41,915 nucleotides of DNA from an uncultured Chlorobiaceae bacterium (GTDB taxonomy: Bacteria; Bacteroidota; Chlorobiia; Chlorobiales; Chlorobiaceae): the NCBI GenBank assembly GCA_903939765.1, contig CAJAIK010000033.1, positions 1 to 41,915 on the forward strand. Direction: 5' to 3'. Under the pieces are notes generated by a model. The model was not told the DNA's origin, searched no databases, and worked only from the letters and a program-made list of their open reading frames with translations. The translations under genes were made by a program, and so were the position numbers. Of this stretch, positions 1 to 9,774 are shown piece by piece. How positions within the stretch are numbered: position 1 is the stretch's first letter; every line of letters starts with the position of its first letter.

Positions 1-209
1 CGAAAAAGAAAAAACAAAACATATATTTCATTAGGCACTACAAAGGCAAAAACAAAAATACCCCCTGATTTTATTGGCTTATCGAACACACTCACTCACT
101 TTATGTATGAAGTCAGGATATAATGAAAAAGCGGGACTACCGTCTGTGGATGACGTTATCACGTTCCGTCAATATTCATCATCCTGCTTCCGATTCAGAA
201 ACTTTCCCC

Positions 210-250
210 AAAAAAAAACTCCGCCTCATGCACAAGGCACAGGGCGGAGT
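210..250 (-). terminator. Rho-independent terminator of hemE
   Basis: An 8-bp GC-rich stem (ACTCCGCC at 218-225 with GGCGGAGT at 243-250) is followed on the minus strand by an unbroken run of eight or nine T. It begins 28 bases past the hemE stop codon. This is a textbook intrinsic terminator and indicates that the hemE transcript ends here. The bases to its left (1-209) are AT-rich and hold no gene I can support. Confidence 0.88.
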
Positions 251-278
251 TACAAAACAAGAAAAAGAGAGGGTGCGC

Positions 279-1334
279 TTAGTGGTATTTGGCGCTCTCT
301 TCCTTGACAAATTCAACGAGCAGTTTCAGTTTTTCCGGCTCCATATCGGGCAGAATGCCGTGACCGAGGTTAAAAACGTGGCCTGAATGTTCGGTATGCT
401 GACCGAAAGAGCGAAGAATCTTGGAGGCTTCGGACTTGATCAGTTCAGGTGTACCATAGAGAACAGTCGGATCAAGGTTACCCTGCAGCGCAACACGATC
501 ACCGAGTTCAGTGCGTGCCTTGCCAATATCGATTCCCCAGCCAAGACCCATGGCATCGCAGCCGGTATCGGCAATTTCGGAAAGAATGGTGTTGCAATCT
601 TTTGAGAAAACAATGACCGGAGTATCAGGATATTTTGCCTTGATTGCCTGCACCGTCTCCTTGATGTAAGGAAGAGCGTATACACGGTAGTCATCTTCAG
701 AAAGAGCGCTTGCCCATGAGTCAAAAATCTGGATGGCATCAGCGCCAGCTTCGATCTGCTTCAGCACGTAGGCTGTGATAACGCTTGAAATCTTGCCGAG
801 CAGCGCATGGGCCATTGCCGGCTCACGGTACATCATCTTTTTGGCGTAGGCATAGTTTTTCGATCCGCCGCCTTCAACAGCATAGGTAAAGAGAGTCCAT
901 GCAGCACCGGTAAATCCGATAAGAGGAACACGGTTGTCGAGCTCTCTTTTGGTCATTCTGAGCGCATCCATCACATAACCGAGCTTTTCATCAATGTCAG
1001 GTACAATCAGCTTGTCGATATCAGCCTGGCAGCGAATCGGCGGGGTGAGCTTGATCCCTTTGGATTCGATAATCTCGACATTCATGCCCATGGCTTCATT
1101 GATCACCAGAATATCGGAAAAAATAATGGCCGCATCCACACCCATCAGTTCAACAGGCTGAATGGTTACCTCGGTTGCCAGTTCCGGGGTTTTACAGAGG
1201 GTTAAAAAATCGGTTTTTTCTCTCACAGCACGGTACTCCGGCAAATAACGACCGGCCTGACGCATCACCCAGATTGGTGTTCTGGAACATGGCTGGCGTT
1301 TTAGTGCCCGAAGAAAAAGATCATTTTTGAGCAT
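279..1334 (-). CDS. hemE: uroporphyrinogen decarboxylase
   Basis: Cytoplasmic enzyme that removes four acetate carboxyls from uroporphyrinogen III to give coproporphyrinogen III, a step on the shared route to haem and (bacterio)chlorophyll. The N-terminal family signature RQAGRYLPEYR and the second signature GFTGAAWTLFTYAVEGG are both intact, and the 351-residue length is normal. The longest frame starts at a TTG at 1343; the ATG at 1334 (MLKNDLFLRAL) matches where family members begin, so I chose it. No good ribosome binding site is visible, which is common in this genome. The sdh genes upstream are on the same strand but 171 bases away, so hemE probably has its own promoter. A phototroph making large amounts of bacteriochlorophyll depends heavily on this step. 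Confidence 0.96.
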   Translation of the reverse strand: MLKNDLFLRALKRQPCSRTPIWVMRQAGRYLPEYRAVREKTDFLTLCKTPELATEVTIQPVELMGVDAAIIFSDILVINEAMGMNVEIIESKGIKLTPPIRCQADIDKLIVPDIDEKLGYVMDALRMTKRELDNRVPLIGFTGAAWTLFTYAVEGGGSKNYAYAKKMMYREPAMAHALLGKISSVITAYVLKQIEAGADAIQIFDSWASALSEDDYRVYALPYIKETVQAIKAKYPDTPVIVFSKDCNTILSEIADTGCDAMGLGWGIDIGKARTELGDRVALQGNLDPTVLYGTPELIKSEASKILRSFGQHTEHSGHVFNLGHGILPDMEPEKLKLLVEFVKEESAKYH

Positions 1335-1505
1335 GCAATGCAATAATTTGATGGGTTAACAAAACAAGAGGCCTGTCAGATCATCCGGTAATTCCCCGGC
1401 TGAGAGCAAAGTAAAAGTGCAAAGTTACGTTTTTTCAGCCTTTTTTAAAACTTTCCCGAAAGATCGTCAACCAAAAAATCAGCTCCCCGACTCCCTGAAG
1501 CATCC

Positions 1506-2354
1506 TCAGCAGACAATGTGGCGTTTAATACCAAGCTGTTTGGCACTGTATCCAAGTGCGAGACCGATCATTTCGGAAATATGAAAAACAGGAATAGAGT
1601 TCTCAACACCTGCATTTTTAAGCGCCTTGGCCTGATAGCCGTCAAGTGACGTGTGGCAAAGCGGGCAGGGGGTCACAATGAAATCGGCTTTCGACTCAAT
1701 GGCCTCCTGAAGCGCCTCTGCCGCAACATTGAGTGACTCTTGCTCGGCAACCAGCAGGGTATGAAAACCGCAACAGCGATTTTTATGGGTATAGGGAATC
1801 GTTTCTCCCCCCAAGGCCTCAATCAACTGGTCAAGTGAGGTTGGATCAAGCGGATTATCATGGCCAAGAACCGTTGATGGCCGGAGAATATGGCATCCGT
1901 AAAAGGGAGCTATCCGATAGTTTTTCAGCGGCACCTTCACCTTCTCGCGGATAGTATCAAGCCCGACATCGTCAACCAGTACCCAGAGCAGATGGCGCAC
2001 CTCAGAAGTGCCGCGATATTCCAGCCCCTCCTTTTTCAGGAGCTCATTGATCTCTCGCTTCAGTTCCGGTGATTCATCAAGCTTTTTCTTTGCCGTACGA
2101 ATCGTCATGAGGCAGGTATTGCAGGAGACAATAAGGTCAAGCCCCATCTTTTCAGCAAGGGCAATATTGCGTCCATTGACCAGCGCAAAATGTTTCGGAC
2201 TGACATACTCAAGGTTACTCCCCCCGCAGCAGGTACCCTCGTGGAGCTTGACAAGCTCGATTCCAAGATCTTTCTGCCAGAGTTCAATCGAACGATCCAC
2301 CTCTTTGGTCATGGACTCATTGATACAGCTCAGGTAATATGCATATCGCTTCAT
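1506..2354 (-). CDS. HdrB-like subunit of type-E succinate dehydrogenase/fumarate reductase
   Basis: Third subunit of the succinate dehydrogenase/fumarate reductase encoded just upstream. It has two CCG domains: Cys42-Cys43 with Cys78 and Cys81, then Cys194-Cys195 with Cys230 and Cys233, plus Cys10 and Cys154. This is the heterodisulfide-reductase subunit B arrangement that binds an unusual iron-sulfur cluster. In type-E enzymes (known from Sulfolobus and green sulfur bacteria) this subunit replaces the classic haem-binding membrane anchors, and no transmembrane helix is evident here. It is called SdhE or SdhC depending on the author, so no symbol is given. The start ATG has a GGGGAG ribosome binding site and lies 17 bases after the sdhB stop. 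Confidence 0.9.
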   Translation of the reverse strand: MKRYAYYLSCINESMTKEVDRSIELWQKDLGIELVKLHEGTCCGGSNLEYVSPKHFALVNGRNIALAEKMGLDLIVSCNTCLMTIRTAKKKLDESPELKREINELLKKEGLEYRGTSEVRHLLWVLVDDVGLDTIREKVKVPLKNYRIAPFYGCHILRPSTVLGHDNPLDPTSLDQLIEALGGETIPYTHKNRCCGFHTLLVAEQESLNVAAEALQEAIESKADFIVTPCPLCHTSLDGYQAKALKNAGVENSIPVFHISEMIGLALGYSAKQLGIKRHIVC

Positions 2355-2371
2355 CGAGCAGTTCTCCCCTG

Positions 2372-3406
2372 TTATTTTTTATGAGATTTCTGATCCTGCT
2401 TTACATGTTCGGTCATCTCCCTGAACATCGTCCTGAATATCTTTATTCCTTTGACCGATTTTACCAGCGGCGGCGGTAGCGGCGTACGGCGCTTCATGAT
2501 CATCTTCATGGCCATCGGCAAAAGGTTTTGCAGCGTCCAGACCACGCCATTGGTGCGTATAGGAAGGGTCGCCTCGATCAACTTGCCTTTCTTTTCAATA
2601 TCCGTCATAAAAGCTTCCGCATGTTTGGAGCCACTGGTATCATTCTTTCCCCTGCTCTCAATGGCATCTTCACGCAGTCCATGAATGGCATCCATGATCG
2701 GAATACTTTTCACACACGACTCCTGACAGCGATAACAGTGCGTACAGTCCCAGACACCATGATCCTTGACCAGTTCGGCCATACGCTGCTCATGCATGGA
2801 GTCGCGACTGTCAACACTCATACGGTATGATTTCAGCAGCACGGCCGGAGAGACATACTCCTTGTTCGCCCGTAAAATGCTGCATTCAGAAACACAAGAG
2901 GCGCAAAGAATACAGTCGGTCGCTTTATCATAGCGAAGGAACTCCTCTTCGGAAATCAGGAACTCCTTTTTACCCATCTGGGCCTCAGGCATCGTTGAAT
3001 CGATCCAGTTCGAGTAGTGCACCATCTTGCCGACAAGCGGATCCATATCGACAATCAGATCTTTGATGAGCGGCAGGTTACGCAACGGCTCAACCTTGAT
3101 GATGCCTGGCTCCCTGCTTTTGGCAAGGACATCCCATACCTGTGTCGTACAGGCAAGCTGGGACAGTCCATTCACCCTCATGCTGCAGGATCCACAGATT
3201 CCAGCCTGACAGAAGGCTCTGAAGCTGACCGATCCGTCAATATGCTCCTTGATATAATTCAAGGACCTCAGCACCGTAATACCCCTCTCTACCGGAATGG
3301 TATAATCATCAAAATATGGCTTGCTGTCAACCTGTGGATTGAAACGAAAAACCCGGAAGGTTACATTTTTTTTCCCTTCTGTATGCTGATCTGTTGGCAA
3401 CGTCAT
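2372..3406 (-). CDS. sdhB: succinate dehydrogenase/fumarate reductase iron-sulfur subunit
   Basis: Electron-transfer subunit linking the flavoprotein to the HdrB-like subunit. The N-terminal part holds a [2Fe-2S] ferredoxin fold with the cysteines of FCQAGICGSCS and LACTTQ. The C-terminal part holds DCILCASCVSECS, a [4Fe-4S] site, and WDCTHCYRCQESC, which has four cysteines in CxxCxxCxxxC spacing. Classic SdhB proteins have only three cysteines at that last site, for a [3Fe-4S] cluster; the fourth cysteine is a hallmark of type-E enzymes and predicts a second [4Fe-4S] cluster. At 344 residues it is longer than E. coli SdhB, with an extra C-terminal tail. It starts 11 bases after sdhA ends, so the genes are cotranscribed. 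Confidence 0.94.
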   Translation of the reverse strand: MTLPTDQHTEGKKNVTFRVFRFNPQVDSKPYFDDYTIPVERGITVLRSLNYIKEHIDGSVSFRAFCQAGICGSCSMRVNGLSQLACTTQVWDVLAKSREPGIIKVEPLRNLPLIKDLIVDMDPLVGKMVHYSNWIDSTMPEAQMGKKEFLISEEEFLRYDKATDCILCASCVSECSILRANKEYVSPAVLLKSYRMSVDSRDSMHEQRMAELVKDHGVWDCTHCYRCQESCVKSIPIMDAIHGLREDAIESRGKNDTSGSKHAEAFMTDIEKKGKLIEATLPIRTNGVVWTLQNLLPMAMKMIMKRRTPLPPPLVKSVKGIKIFRTMFREMTEHVKQDQKSHKK

Positions 3407-3417
3407 AAGCGAAATAG

Positions 3418-5121
3418 TTAATAAGTTCTTTCCTGGAGTTCATAACGACCCATAGTCACCGGTTTTTCACCAAGAGTGACTTTACCATTGACCAGGGTAG
3501 TCAACGTATGCTTGTGCCACTTCGCATCATCCCGTACAGGAAAATCAATCCGGGTATGAGAGCCCCGGCTTTCCTCACGGGCAAAAGCACCCGCTGCAAC
3601 AGTTTCAGCCAGATCAAGCATATTTTTCAGTTCAAGCACCTGCATAAGGTTCGTGTTGAATACATCACTTGTATCAAAAATACGGACTTTTTTGAACCGC
3701 TCTTTCAGCTCCGCAATATCCTCGATCCCTTTCTGCAACAGGGAGGATTCCCTGAAAATACCGACGTTGAGTGCCAGCGTCTGGCCAAGCTCTTCACGCA
3801 ACTCGCCATACCGTTCATAGCGACCAGAAGCCTGCATTCCTCCCCTGACCTCTTGCAACTGCTCGTTCAGCTCGGCTTCCGATATCGTACCAGGTCTGAA
3901 TTTGCCTGCCTCCTCAGCCGCCGTGCGACCGGCAATACGACCGAACACCAGAATATCAAGCAGCGAATTTCCGCCAAGGCGATTTGCGCCATGAACCGAG
4001 ACACAGCCACACTCACCGGCAGCATAGACGCCATCCATGATTGTCCGGGTCTGGTTATCGGTATCAATTCCTCCCATTGAGTAATGAGCCGTCGGGCGGA
4101 CAGGAATTGGCTCCTCAATAGGGTCAACACCCTCAAAGTTCATCGACATTTCCCGTATCTGGGGCAAACGCGATTTGATCAGATCCGCTCCGAGATGAGT
4201 CAGATCAAGATGAAGATATTTCCCTGCCGGGCTGTCAAATCCCCTTCCTTGCAGAATTTCCGTTTCAAGCGATCGAGAGACGAGGTCACGCGGGCCAAGC
4301 TCCATCTTTTCGGGCGCATAGCGTGCCATGAAACGCTCGCCATCCTTGTTCAGCAGGTAGCCACCCTCACCTCTTGCACCTTCAGTAACAAGCAGACCGC
4401 TCTTTCTCAAGCCTGTGGGATGAAACTGGACAAACTCCATATCTTTCATTGGTATGCCAGCCCGATAGGCGATGGCCTGACCGTCACCAGTATTACCAGC
4501 AGCATTGCTTGACCGGTTCCAGTACATTTTGGCATAACCGCCGGTAGCAAGAATCACCGTTTTTGCCGGGAAAGCTTCAACCTTGCCGGTCTTCATATTC
4601 ATGGCAATCAGCCCGTTCGAACAACTTCCGCTGACCGAAAGGTTCAGAGCAAAATACTCATTGAAAAAAATGACCCCTTTTCTCAGACACTGTTCATAGA
4701 GCGTCTGCAGAATGGTATGGCCTGTTTTATCCGAACAGTAACAACAGCGTGGACGCCCGGCTCCGCCGAAAGGCCTCTGGGCAATGGTGTTGTCCTCAAG
4801 CCTTGACCACGGCGTCCCCATATTTTCAAGTTCACGGATGATTTTTGGCGCTTCCGAGCAAAGCACATCAACAGCATCCTGATCGGCAAGGTAATCACTC
4901 CCCTTGATGGTATCAAAAATGTGCATCTCAACCGTATCGTCCTTGGCCTTGTTACCAAGCGCAGCATTGGCGCCGCCCTGGGCTGCAGAAGTATGTGAAC
5001 GGTTGGGATAAACTTTGGAGAGAACGGCGATATTCAGTGCCGGATTGGTTTTCATTGCCTCCATGGCGGCATAGAGCCCGGCCCCACCGCCTCCGACAAT
5101 AACAATATCAAATGGTTTCAT
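3418..5121 (-). CDS. sdhA: succinate dehydrogenase/fumarate reductase flavoprotein subunit
   Basis: Catalytic FAD subunit interconverting fumarate and succinate. Residues 6-15 form the FAD-binding IVGGGGAG motif, His43 in RSHTSAAQGG is the covalent FAD attachment site, and RPTAHYSMGGI plus HGANRLGGNSLLD are the substrate/FAD motifs near the C-terminus. Length (567 residues) fits the family. In a green sulfur bacterium the likely physiological direction is fumarate reduction in the reductive TCA cycle. The ATG has a strong AAGGAGA ribosome binding site (complement of 5131-5137). It is first in a three-gene minus-strand operon with sdhB and the HdrB-like subunit. Confidence 0.96.
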   Translation of the reverse strand: MKPFDIVIVGGGGAGLYAAMEAMKTNPALNIAVLSKVYPNRSHTSAAQGGANAALGNKAKDDTVEMHIFDTIKGSDYLADQDAVDVLCSEAPKIIRELENMGTPWSRLEDNTIAQRPFGGAGRPRCCYCSDKTGHTILQTLYEQCLRKGVIFFNEYFALNLSVSGSCSNGLIAMNMKTGKVEAFPAKTVILATGGYAKMYWNRSSNAAGNTGDGQAIAYRAGIPMKDMEFVQFHPTGLRKSGLLVTEGARGEGGYLLNKDGERFMARYAPEKMELGPRDLVSRSLETEILQGRGFDSPAGKYLHLDLTHLGADLIKSRLPQIREMSMNFEGVDPIEEPIPVRPTAHYSMGGIDTDNQTRTIMDGVYAAGECGCVSVHGANRLGGNSLLDILVFGRIAGRTAAEEAGKFRPGTISEAELNEQLQEVRGGMQASGRYERYGELREELGQTLALNVGIFRESSLLQKGIEDIAELKERFKKVRIFDTSDVFNTNLMQVLELKNMLDLAETVAAGAFAREESRGSHTRIDFPVRDDAKWHKHTLTTLVNGKVTLGEKPVTMGRYELQERTY

Positions 5122-5163
5122 ACGCTCAAATCTCCTTATGAAGCTGTAGAGGGAGCCTCACTG

Positions 5164-5192
5164 ATTAAATGGAAGGGCACTGCAACCGGCAA
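5164..5192 (-). promoter_or_regulatory. possible promoter of the sdh operon
   Basis: Read on the minus strand, TTGCCG (5187-5192) and TTTAAT (5164-5169) are separated by 17 bases and resemble -35 and -10 boxes. They lie about 45 bases upstream of the sdhA ATG. The match is partial, so this is only a suggestion. Confidence 0.28.
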
Positions 5193-5259
5193 GCGCCCCG
5201 CTCATTGAAATTGGTCTTTCTGGTAATACTAAGGAAAGCAGTACAAGGTACCCTGACTG

Positions 5260-5712
5260 CTAAAGGGCAACATGGTCATCATGAACAGGAAGTTCCTCAA
5301 CAGCATGAAGCACATCCGTCATATTGAGGAGACCAAGAATTTTATTGTTTTCCATGACCGTAAGACGCCTGACATTGCTCCGCTTCATCAGGCGAAGAGC
5401 ATACTTGATGCGAAGACTTGGATTGACACTGATAACCGGCTTGCTCATGATCTGAAAAACAGGAGTATTCCAGGGATCGCGATGAACATCCTCCCCCGGA
5501 TCAATCACCTTTTCAAGAATATCTTTCTCGGTCACAATACCGTAGCAATCGTCCTCATTACGAGGCTCAACGATAAGGCCGCTCTCCTTGCTCCGTTTCA
5601 TAATCTGCAAAGCCTCGGCTACCGTACAGCTTCCCTTGATTATGTGAAACTCTTTCTGCATGAGAGCAGATACCGGCAGGGTACGTAATGTTATAAGCTG
5701 ATCCATAGTCAT
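5260..5712 (-). CDS. two-CBS-domain protein
   Basis: A 150-residue protein consisting of a tandem CBS (Bateman) module: CBS1 at about residues 15-73 and CBS2 at about 85-142, with the usual G-[IL]-[VL]-T-x-x-D turn seen as GIVTEKDIL and GLLNMTDVL. Such modules bind adenine nucleotides or related ligands and act as sensors. No effector domain is attached, so the partner is unknown. The ATG at 5712 and an in-frame ATG at 5706 are both possible starts; neither has a clear ribosome binding site. It lies upstream of sdhA on the same strand, 138 bases away, and downstream of the MBL gene by 196 AT-rich bases, so it is probably a separate unit. Confidence 0.85.
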   Translation of the reverse strand: MTMDQLITLRTLPVSALMQKEFHIIKGSCTVAEALQIMKRSKESGLIVEPRNEDDCYGIVTEKDILEKVIDPGEDVHRDPWNTPVFQIMSKPVISVNPSLRIKYALRLMKRSNVRRLTVMENNKILGLLNMTDVLHAVEELPVHDDHVAL

Positions 5713-5908
5713 CAGGTTACTAAAGATTAAAAAAACAGATAATACCTATTTTTTATCGTTCGGCACACGAAACAACAAGCCACCGATTTTATATCATAAA
5801 GCAGAAAAAGGGAGGAACGCCAAAGTTTAATCCCCAAAATTGGCGCGATGAATTAATTTATAAAAAAAAACGACATAATTGCAAAAACTCCTCTCTCAAA
5901 AAGAGAAA

Positions 5909-6547
5909 TCATACAATTCCATGTATTTTTTTATACGTTATCCAGTTCTGTTTCAAGGCAAAAAAAGCCTTGAAATCACCCTGAAGCAGAAAAGGATTGG
6001 AAACTCGCTCTGTGCTGACGGTTGAGATGGGAGAGGTACCGTAATCATGTCCGGGATAAACTTTTGTTTCGCCGGGCAGCAGCATGAGCTTTTGCAGCGA
6101 GAGATATTCATCACGTGCCTGCTCTTCAGTGCTGGTGCCGCCAACCTTTCCCGTAAAGAGGGTATCACCGGTAAAAAGAGCTTCCCCGATATGAATGCAG
6201 ATGGAATCCCGGGTATGGCCGGGAGTATATAAAATACGCGCCTGAAGAGAGCCAAGAGGAAAGAGGGCCCCATCCTTTACGGTAATGCCAGTCCGGGCAC
6301 AGGTATCACCGTAAAGCAAAGGGGAAACAGCGGTCAACAGAGTGATGGCTGCGTTGCCATTGGTATGATCGTCATGACCATGTGATGAAAAGATGTAACG
6401 AATCACAAAACCCCTTTCAACGGCAAACCGCACAATCATGTCAGGATTGAATGAGGCGTCAATAACCAGAGCTTCCAGGGAAAGCTCATCGGCGACAAGA
6501 TAACCGAAGTTCCTGTCGCCACCGGTACGAAACTGTTCAACGATCAT
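5909..6547 (-). CDS. MBL-fold metallo-hydrolase (glyoxalase II-like)
   Basis: A 212-residue metallo-beta-lactamase-fold protein with all metal-binding motifs: SSHGHDDH (HxHxDH, about residues 55-62), TPGHTRDS, FTGDTLFTG and YPGHDYG. The GKVGGT stretch is typical of the hydroxyacylglutathione-hydrolase-like branch. The true substrate cannot be read from the sequence; a glutathione-type thioester or a persulfide are both chemically plausible for this fold, but the ETHE1 signature GCGRTDFQ is absent. The gene starts 14 bases after the RND pump stops, with an AGAGGAG ribosome binding site, so it is the last gene of the repressor-efflux operon, which ties its role to whatever that operon responds to. 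Confidence 0.88.
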   Translation of the reverse strand: MIVEQFRTGGDRNFGYLVADELSLEALVIDASFNPDMIVRFAVERGFVIRYIFSSHGHDDHTNGNAAITLLTAVSPLLYGDTCARTGITVKDGALFPLGSLQARILYTPGHTRDSICIHIGEALFTGDTLFTGKVGGTSTEEQARDEYLSLQKLMLLPGETKVYPGHDYGTSPISTVSTERVSNPFLLQGDFKAFFALKQNWITYKKIHGIV

Positions 6548-6561
6548 GCGATGTATCTCCT

Positions 6562-9500
6562 CTACCGTTTTGCTGATTTTTTCTCAACCATATAGTAAAC
6601 AATCGGCACAACAACGAGCGTCAGAATGGTTGAAAGAACACCACCCCAGATCAGCGATATGGCAAGTCCCTGAAAAATCGGATCAAAAAGCATCACGATC
6701 GAGCCAATCACAACCGCACCTGAGGTCAGAATAATCGGCCGGGTACGAACCGCGGCGGACTCAATAACCGCCTGCTTGAGATCAGCACCTTCCGCCCGGC
6801 GAATCTGGATGAAATCAATAAGCAGCACAGAGTTACGCACCATAATACCAGCCAGGGCAATCATACCGATCATGCTTGTTGCGGTAAAAAACGCACCATG
6901 CAGCAGATGACCGGGAATAATACCCACAAGACTGAGCGGAATGGCTATCATCATGATCAGCGGCGTCTTGAAAGACTGGAACCAGCCGATGATCAGAAGA
7001 TAAATAATCACAAGCACAACGGCAAAAGCGGTGCCAAGATCCCTGAAAACTTCAAAGGTAATCTGCCACTCCCCATCCCATTTCATCGACAGCTTCTCCT
7101 CCGAGGTTGGGTTGGCCGTATAAAGAGGGCTGACCCGGTATCCTCCCGGAACCTTTAGCTTTTCGATCTTTTTATCCATATCGAGCATGGCATAGACCGG
7201 GCTCTCCGTCGCCCCGGCAACATCAGCCGTAACATAAACCACCCGGCGGAGATCCTTTCGGTAAATGCTCTTGTCCTGAATTTTTTCTTCAACCTTCACC
7301 AGCTCTGAAAGTGGAATCATCTCACCGGCACGCAAACGGGTTGTCAAGGTTCCCATACCCTGTGACTGCACAAAAATACCGGAAAGATCCTGCAGGGAAG
7401 TTCTGTCGGACTGAGGCAAACGGACCTGAATCATGACAGGTTCCAGTTCCTTGTCCGTATGCAGTACCCCAACATCCATGCCCGCAAGCGACATGCGCAG
7501 CGTCTGGGCTATCTGTTCGGCTGTGACACCGCGGAATGCAGCTCGCTCTTTGTTGACGACCAGATTGTATACCTTCTGGTCAGCCTCAACCATCCAGTCA
7601 ACATCGACCACCCCGGGAGTCTCTTCAAAGACCTTTTTGACCTGTTTGGCCAATGCAATCTGCTGCTCCTGCGAAGGGCCATAAATTTCAGCAACAAGCG
7701 TTGAAAGAACCGGCGGGCCCGGTGGAATTTCAACGATCTTGGCATTCGCATTATAGCGCATGGCAATCTGCTGTACTCCAGCCCTTACCTTTTTGGCAAT
7801 ATCATGGCTCTGCGCCTTGCGTTCATCCTTCGGAACAAGGTTAACCTGGATATCGCCCATGTTCTTTGCCTGACGCAGGTAGTAATGGCGCACAAGACCG
7901 TTGAAATTGATAGGCGCATTAGTCCCCACATAGTACTGATAACTGCGAACTTCCGGCACTGTTTTCAGATAGGCTGAAATCTCCTTGGTCACTCTTGCTG
8001 TCTGCTCAAGCGCCGTACCTTCAGGCATATCAATAATCACCTGAAACTCGTTTTTATTGTCAAACGGAAGCATCTTCATCTGTACAGCCTTAAGCGGCAC
8101 CAACGCAATAGCTCCGACAAGCATAAGCCCAACCACCCCGAACGCAACCCATCGCTTGAAACTGCTCTCGATAAATGGAGAGAGAATAGCGTTAAAAAGC
8201 CTGTAATAGGCGGTTTTGGAAATATCATACTCTTCATGATGCCCCTCTTCAGTTTTAAGCAGACGGAAAGAGAGCCAGGGCGTTGCAATCAGCGCAACAA
8301 GAAGCGAAAAAATCATGGCCAGTGAAGCGCCAATCGGCATCGGACTCATATAGGGACCCATCAGACCGGAAACAAAGACCATCGGAAGCACGGCAGCAAT
8401 AACCGTAAAGGTTGCCAGAATGGTTGGATTGCCGACCTCATTGATCGCAGTAATAGCGGCCTGCAGTTTTGGCTGCCGCTTCATGGCAAAATGACGATGA
8501 ATGTTCTCTGCAATGATGATCGAGTCATCAACAACAATACCGGTAACAAAGATCAACGCAAACAGGGTCACCCTGTTAAGTGAATAATCAAGCAAGTAGT
8601 AAATCAGCAGGGTAAGGGCAAAGGTGATCGGTACCGAGGCAAGTACCACAAGAGCCCCGCGCCATCCCAGAAAAAAGCCAACAACGATCGTTACCGCAAC
8701 AACCGCCATAAGCAGATGCTCCAGAAGGGTCGTGACCTTGTCGGTTGCCGTTGCACCGTAGTTCCTCGTTTCGGACACCGTCACTCCGGCAGGAATAGAA
8801 CTCTTCTTCAGCTCTTCAACCCTTGCAAGCACCTTGTCGGCAAGCTTGGAAGCGTCACTTCCCTGACGCTTGGCCACCGTCAGCGTCACCGCAGGGTACT
8901 CTCCTGATGCTGACCCTTTTGGAGCCGCCGCGCCCCAGCCGAAGAAGTTGTAATTATTGACCTCTTCAGGCCCGTCAACAACGCTCGCAACATCGCGCAG
9001 ATACACGGGTGATGCACCATAGATTCCGACAACGATATTGCCGACATCACTGGCGCTCTCAAGAAACCGTCCTGACCGGACAACGATCTCCTGATTCATC
9101 TGCTTGAAATCACCGGAGGTCATCTGGCTGTTGGCCATCTGTACCTGTCGGGCAATCTGCAGGGGGCTGACATTGAACTGCCGGAGTTTTTCCTTGTCGA
9201 GCACAATCTTTACCTGACGTTTCAATCCTCCCTTTATGTCAACATCACCAATACTCTTGATTTTTTTTAACTCATCAGCCACCCCGACTGCAGTTTTACG
9301 AAGCTCGAACGGATCTTTTGTCTTGCTCCAAAAGGTGAGATTAAGCACCGGAACATCGTCGATCGAGACCTTTTTCATCAAAGGGAACTGAACACCTGGC
9401 GGCATCTTGTCCATGTTTTTCATCAGTGTCGACCACAATTTGACCATGCTTTTTTCAGCATCCTCACCAACCTTATAACGGACAGTCACCACCGCAAAGT

Positions 9501-9774
9501 CAGGCATGGAGGTTGAATAGACATAATCCACTCCGGGAATTTCAGTCAAGGTACGCTCAACCGACTTGGCAACACGTGATTCCACCTCGGCGGGAGTTGC
9601 TCCCGGATAGGGGATATAAAGATCAACCATCGGCACCACAATCTGTGGTTCTTCCTCTCTCGGCGTCATGAATGTCGCCATAATACCCACCAGGAGAGAG
9701 GCCACCATCAGGAGCGGCGTAATCTTTGAATTGATAAACTGTTTTGCAAGTTTACCGGCAATACCTTCATTCAT
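6562..9774 (-). CDS. RND-family efflux transporter permease (AcrB-like)
   Basis: A 1070-residue inner-membrane pump of the resistance-nodulation-division superfamily. It has the expected TM1, large periplasmic loop, TM2-6, second loop, TM7-12 layout. TM4 carries GIVVDDSIIIAENIHRHF, in which the paired aspartates form the proton relay of AcrB-type pumps; heavy-metal CusA-type pumps have a different TM4 motif. An inserted Gly/Ala-rich stretch (about residues 280-295) sits in the first periplasmic loop. The start overlaps the end of the upstream adaptor gene by 8 bases, giving translational coupling. Substrate is unknown. Together with the adaptor and the TolC-like gene it would form a tripartite exporter, but the adaptor is strikingly short (see there). 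Confidence 0.93.
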   Translation of the reverse strand: MNEGIAGKLAKQFINSKITPLLMVASLLVGIMATFMTPREEEPQIVVPMVDLYIPYPGATPAEVESRVAKSVERTLTEIPGVDYVYSTSMPDFAVVTVRYKVGEDAEKSMVKLWSTLMKNMDKMPPGVQFPLMKKVSIDDVPVLNLTFWSKTKDPFELRKTAVGVADELKKIKSIGDVDIKGGLKRQVKIVLDKEKLRQFNVSPLQIARQVQMANSQMTSGDFKQMNQEIVVRSGRFLESASDVGNIVVGIYGASPVYLRDVASVVDGPEEVNNYNFFGWGAAAPKGSASGEYPAVTLTVAKRQGSDASKLADKVLARVEELKKSSIPAGVTVSETRNYGATATDKVTTLLEHLLMAVVAVTIVVGFFLGWRGALVVLASVPITFALTLLIYYLLDYSLNRVTLFALIFVTGIVVDDSIIIAENIHRHFAMKRQPKLQAAITAINEVGNPTILATFTVIAAVLPMVFVSGLMGPYMSPMPIGASLAMIFSLLVALIATPWLSFRLLKTEEGHHEEYDISKTAYYRLFNAILSPFIESSFKRWVAFGVVGLMLVGAIALVPLKAVQMKMLPFDNKNEFQVIIDMPEGTALEQTARVTKEISAYLKTVPEVRSYQYYVGTNAPINFNGLVRHYYLRQAKNMGDIQVNLVPKDERKAQSHDIAKKVRAGVQQIAMRYNANAKIVEIPPGPPVLSTLVAEIYGPSQEQQIALAKQVKKVFEETPGVVDVDWMVEADQKVYNLVVNKERAAFRGVTAEQIAQTLRMSLAGMDVGVLHTDKELEPVMIQVRLPQSDRTSLQDLSGIFVQSQGMGTLTTRLRAGEMIPLSELVKVEEKIQDKSIYRKDLRRVVYVTADVAGATESPVYAMLDMDKKIEKLKVPGGYRVSPLYTANPTSEEKLSMKWDGEWQITFEVFRDLGTAFAVVLVIIYLLIIGWFQSFKTPLIMMIAIPLSLVGIIPGHLLHGAFFTATSMIGMIALAGIMVRNSVLLIDFIQIRRAEGADLKQAVIESAAVRTRPIILTSGAVVIGSIVMLFDPIFQGLAISLIWGGVLSTILTLVVVPIVYYMVEKKSAKR

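Noticed and set aside
5880-5910. Possible terminator hairpin after the MBL gene
   Set aside because: The stem is only five base pairs (TCTCT/AGAGA) in an A-rich region, too weak to call.
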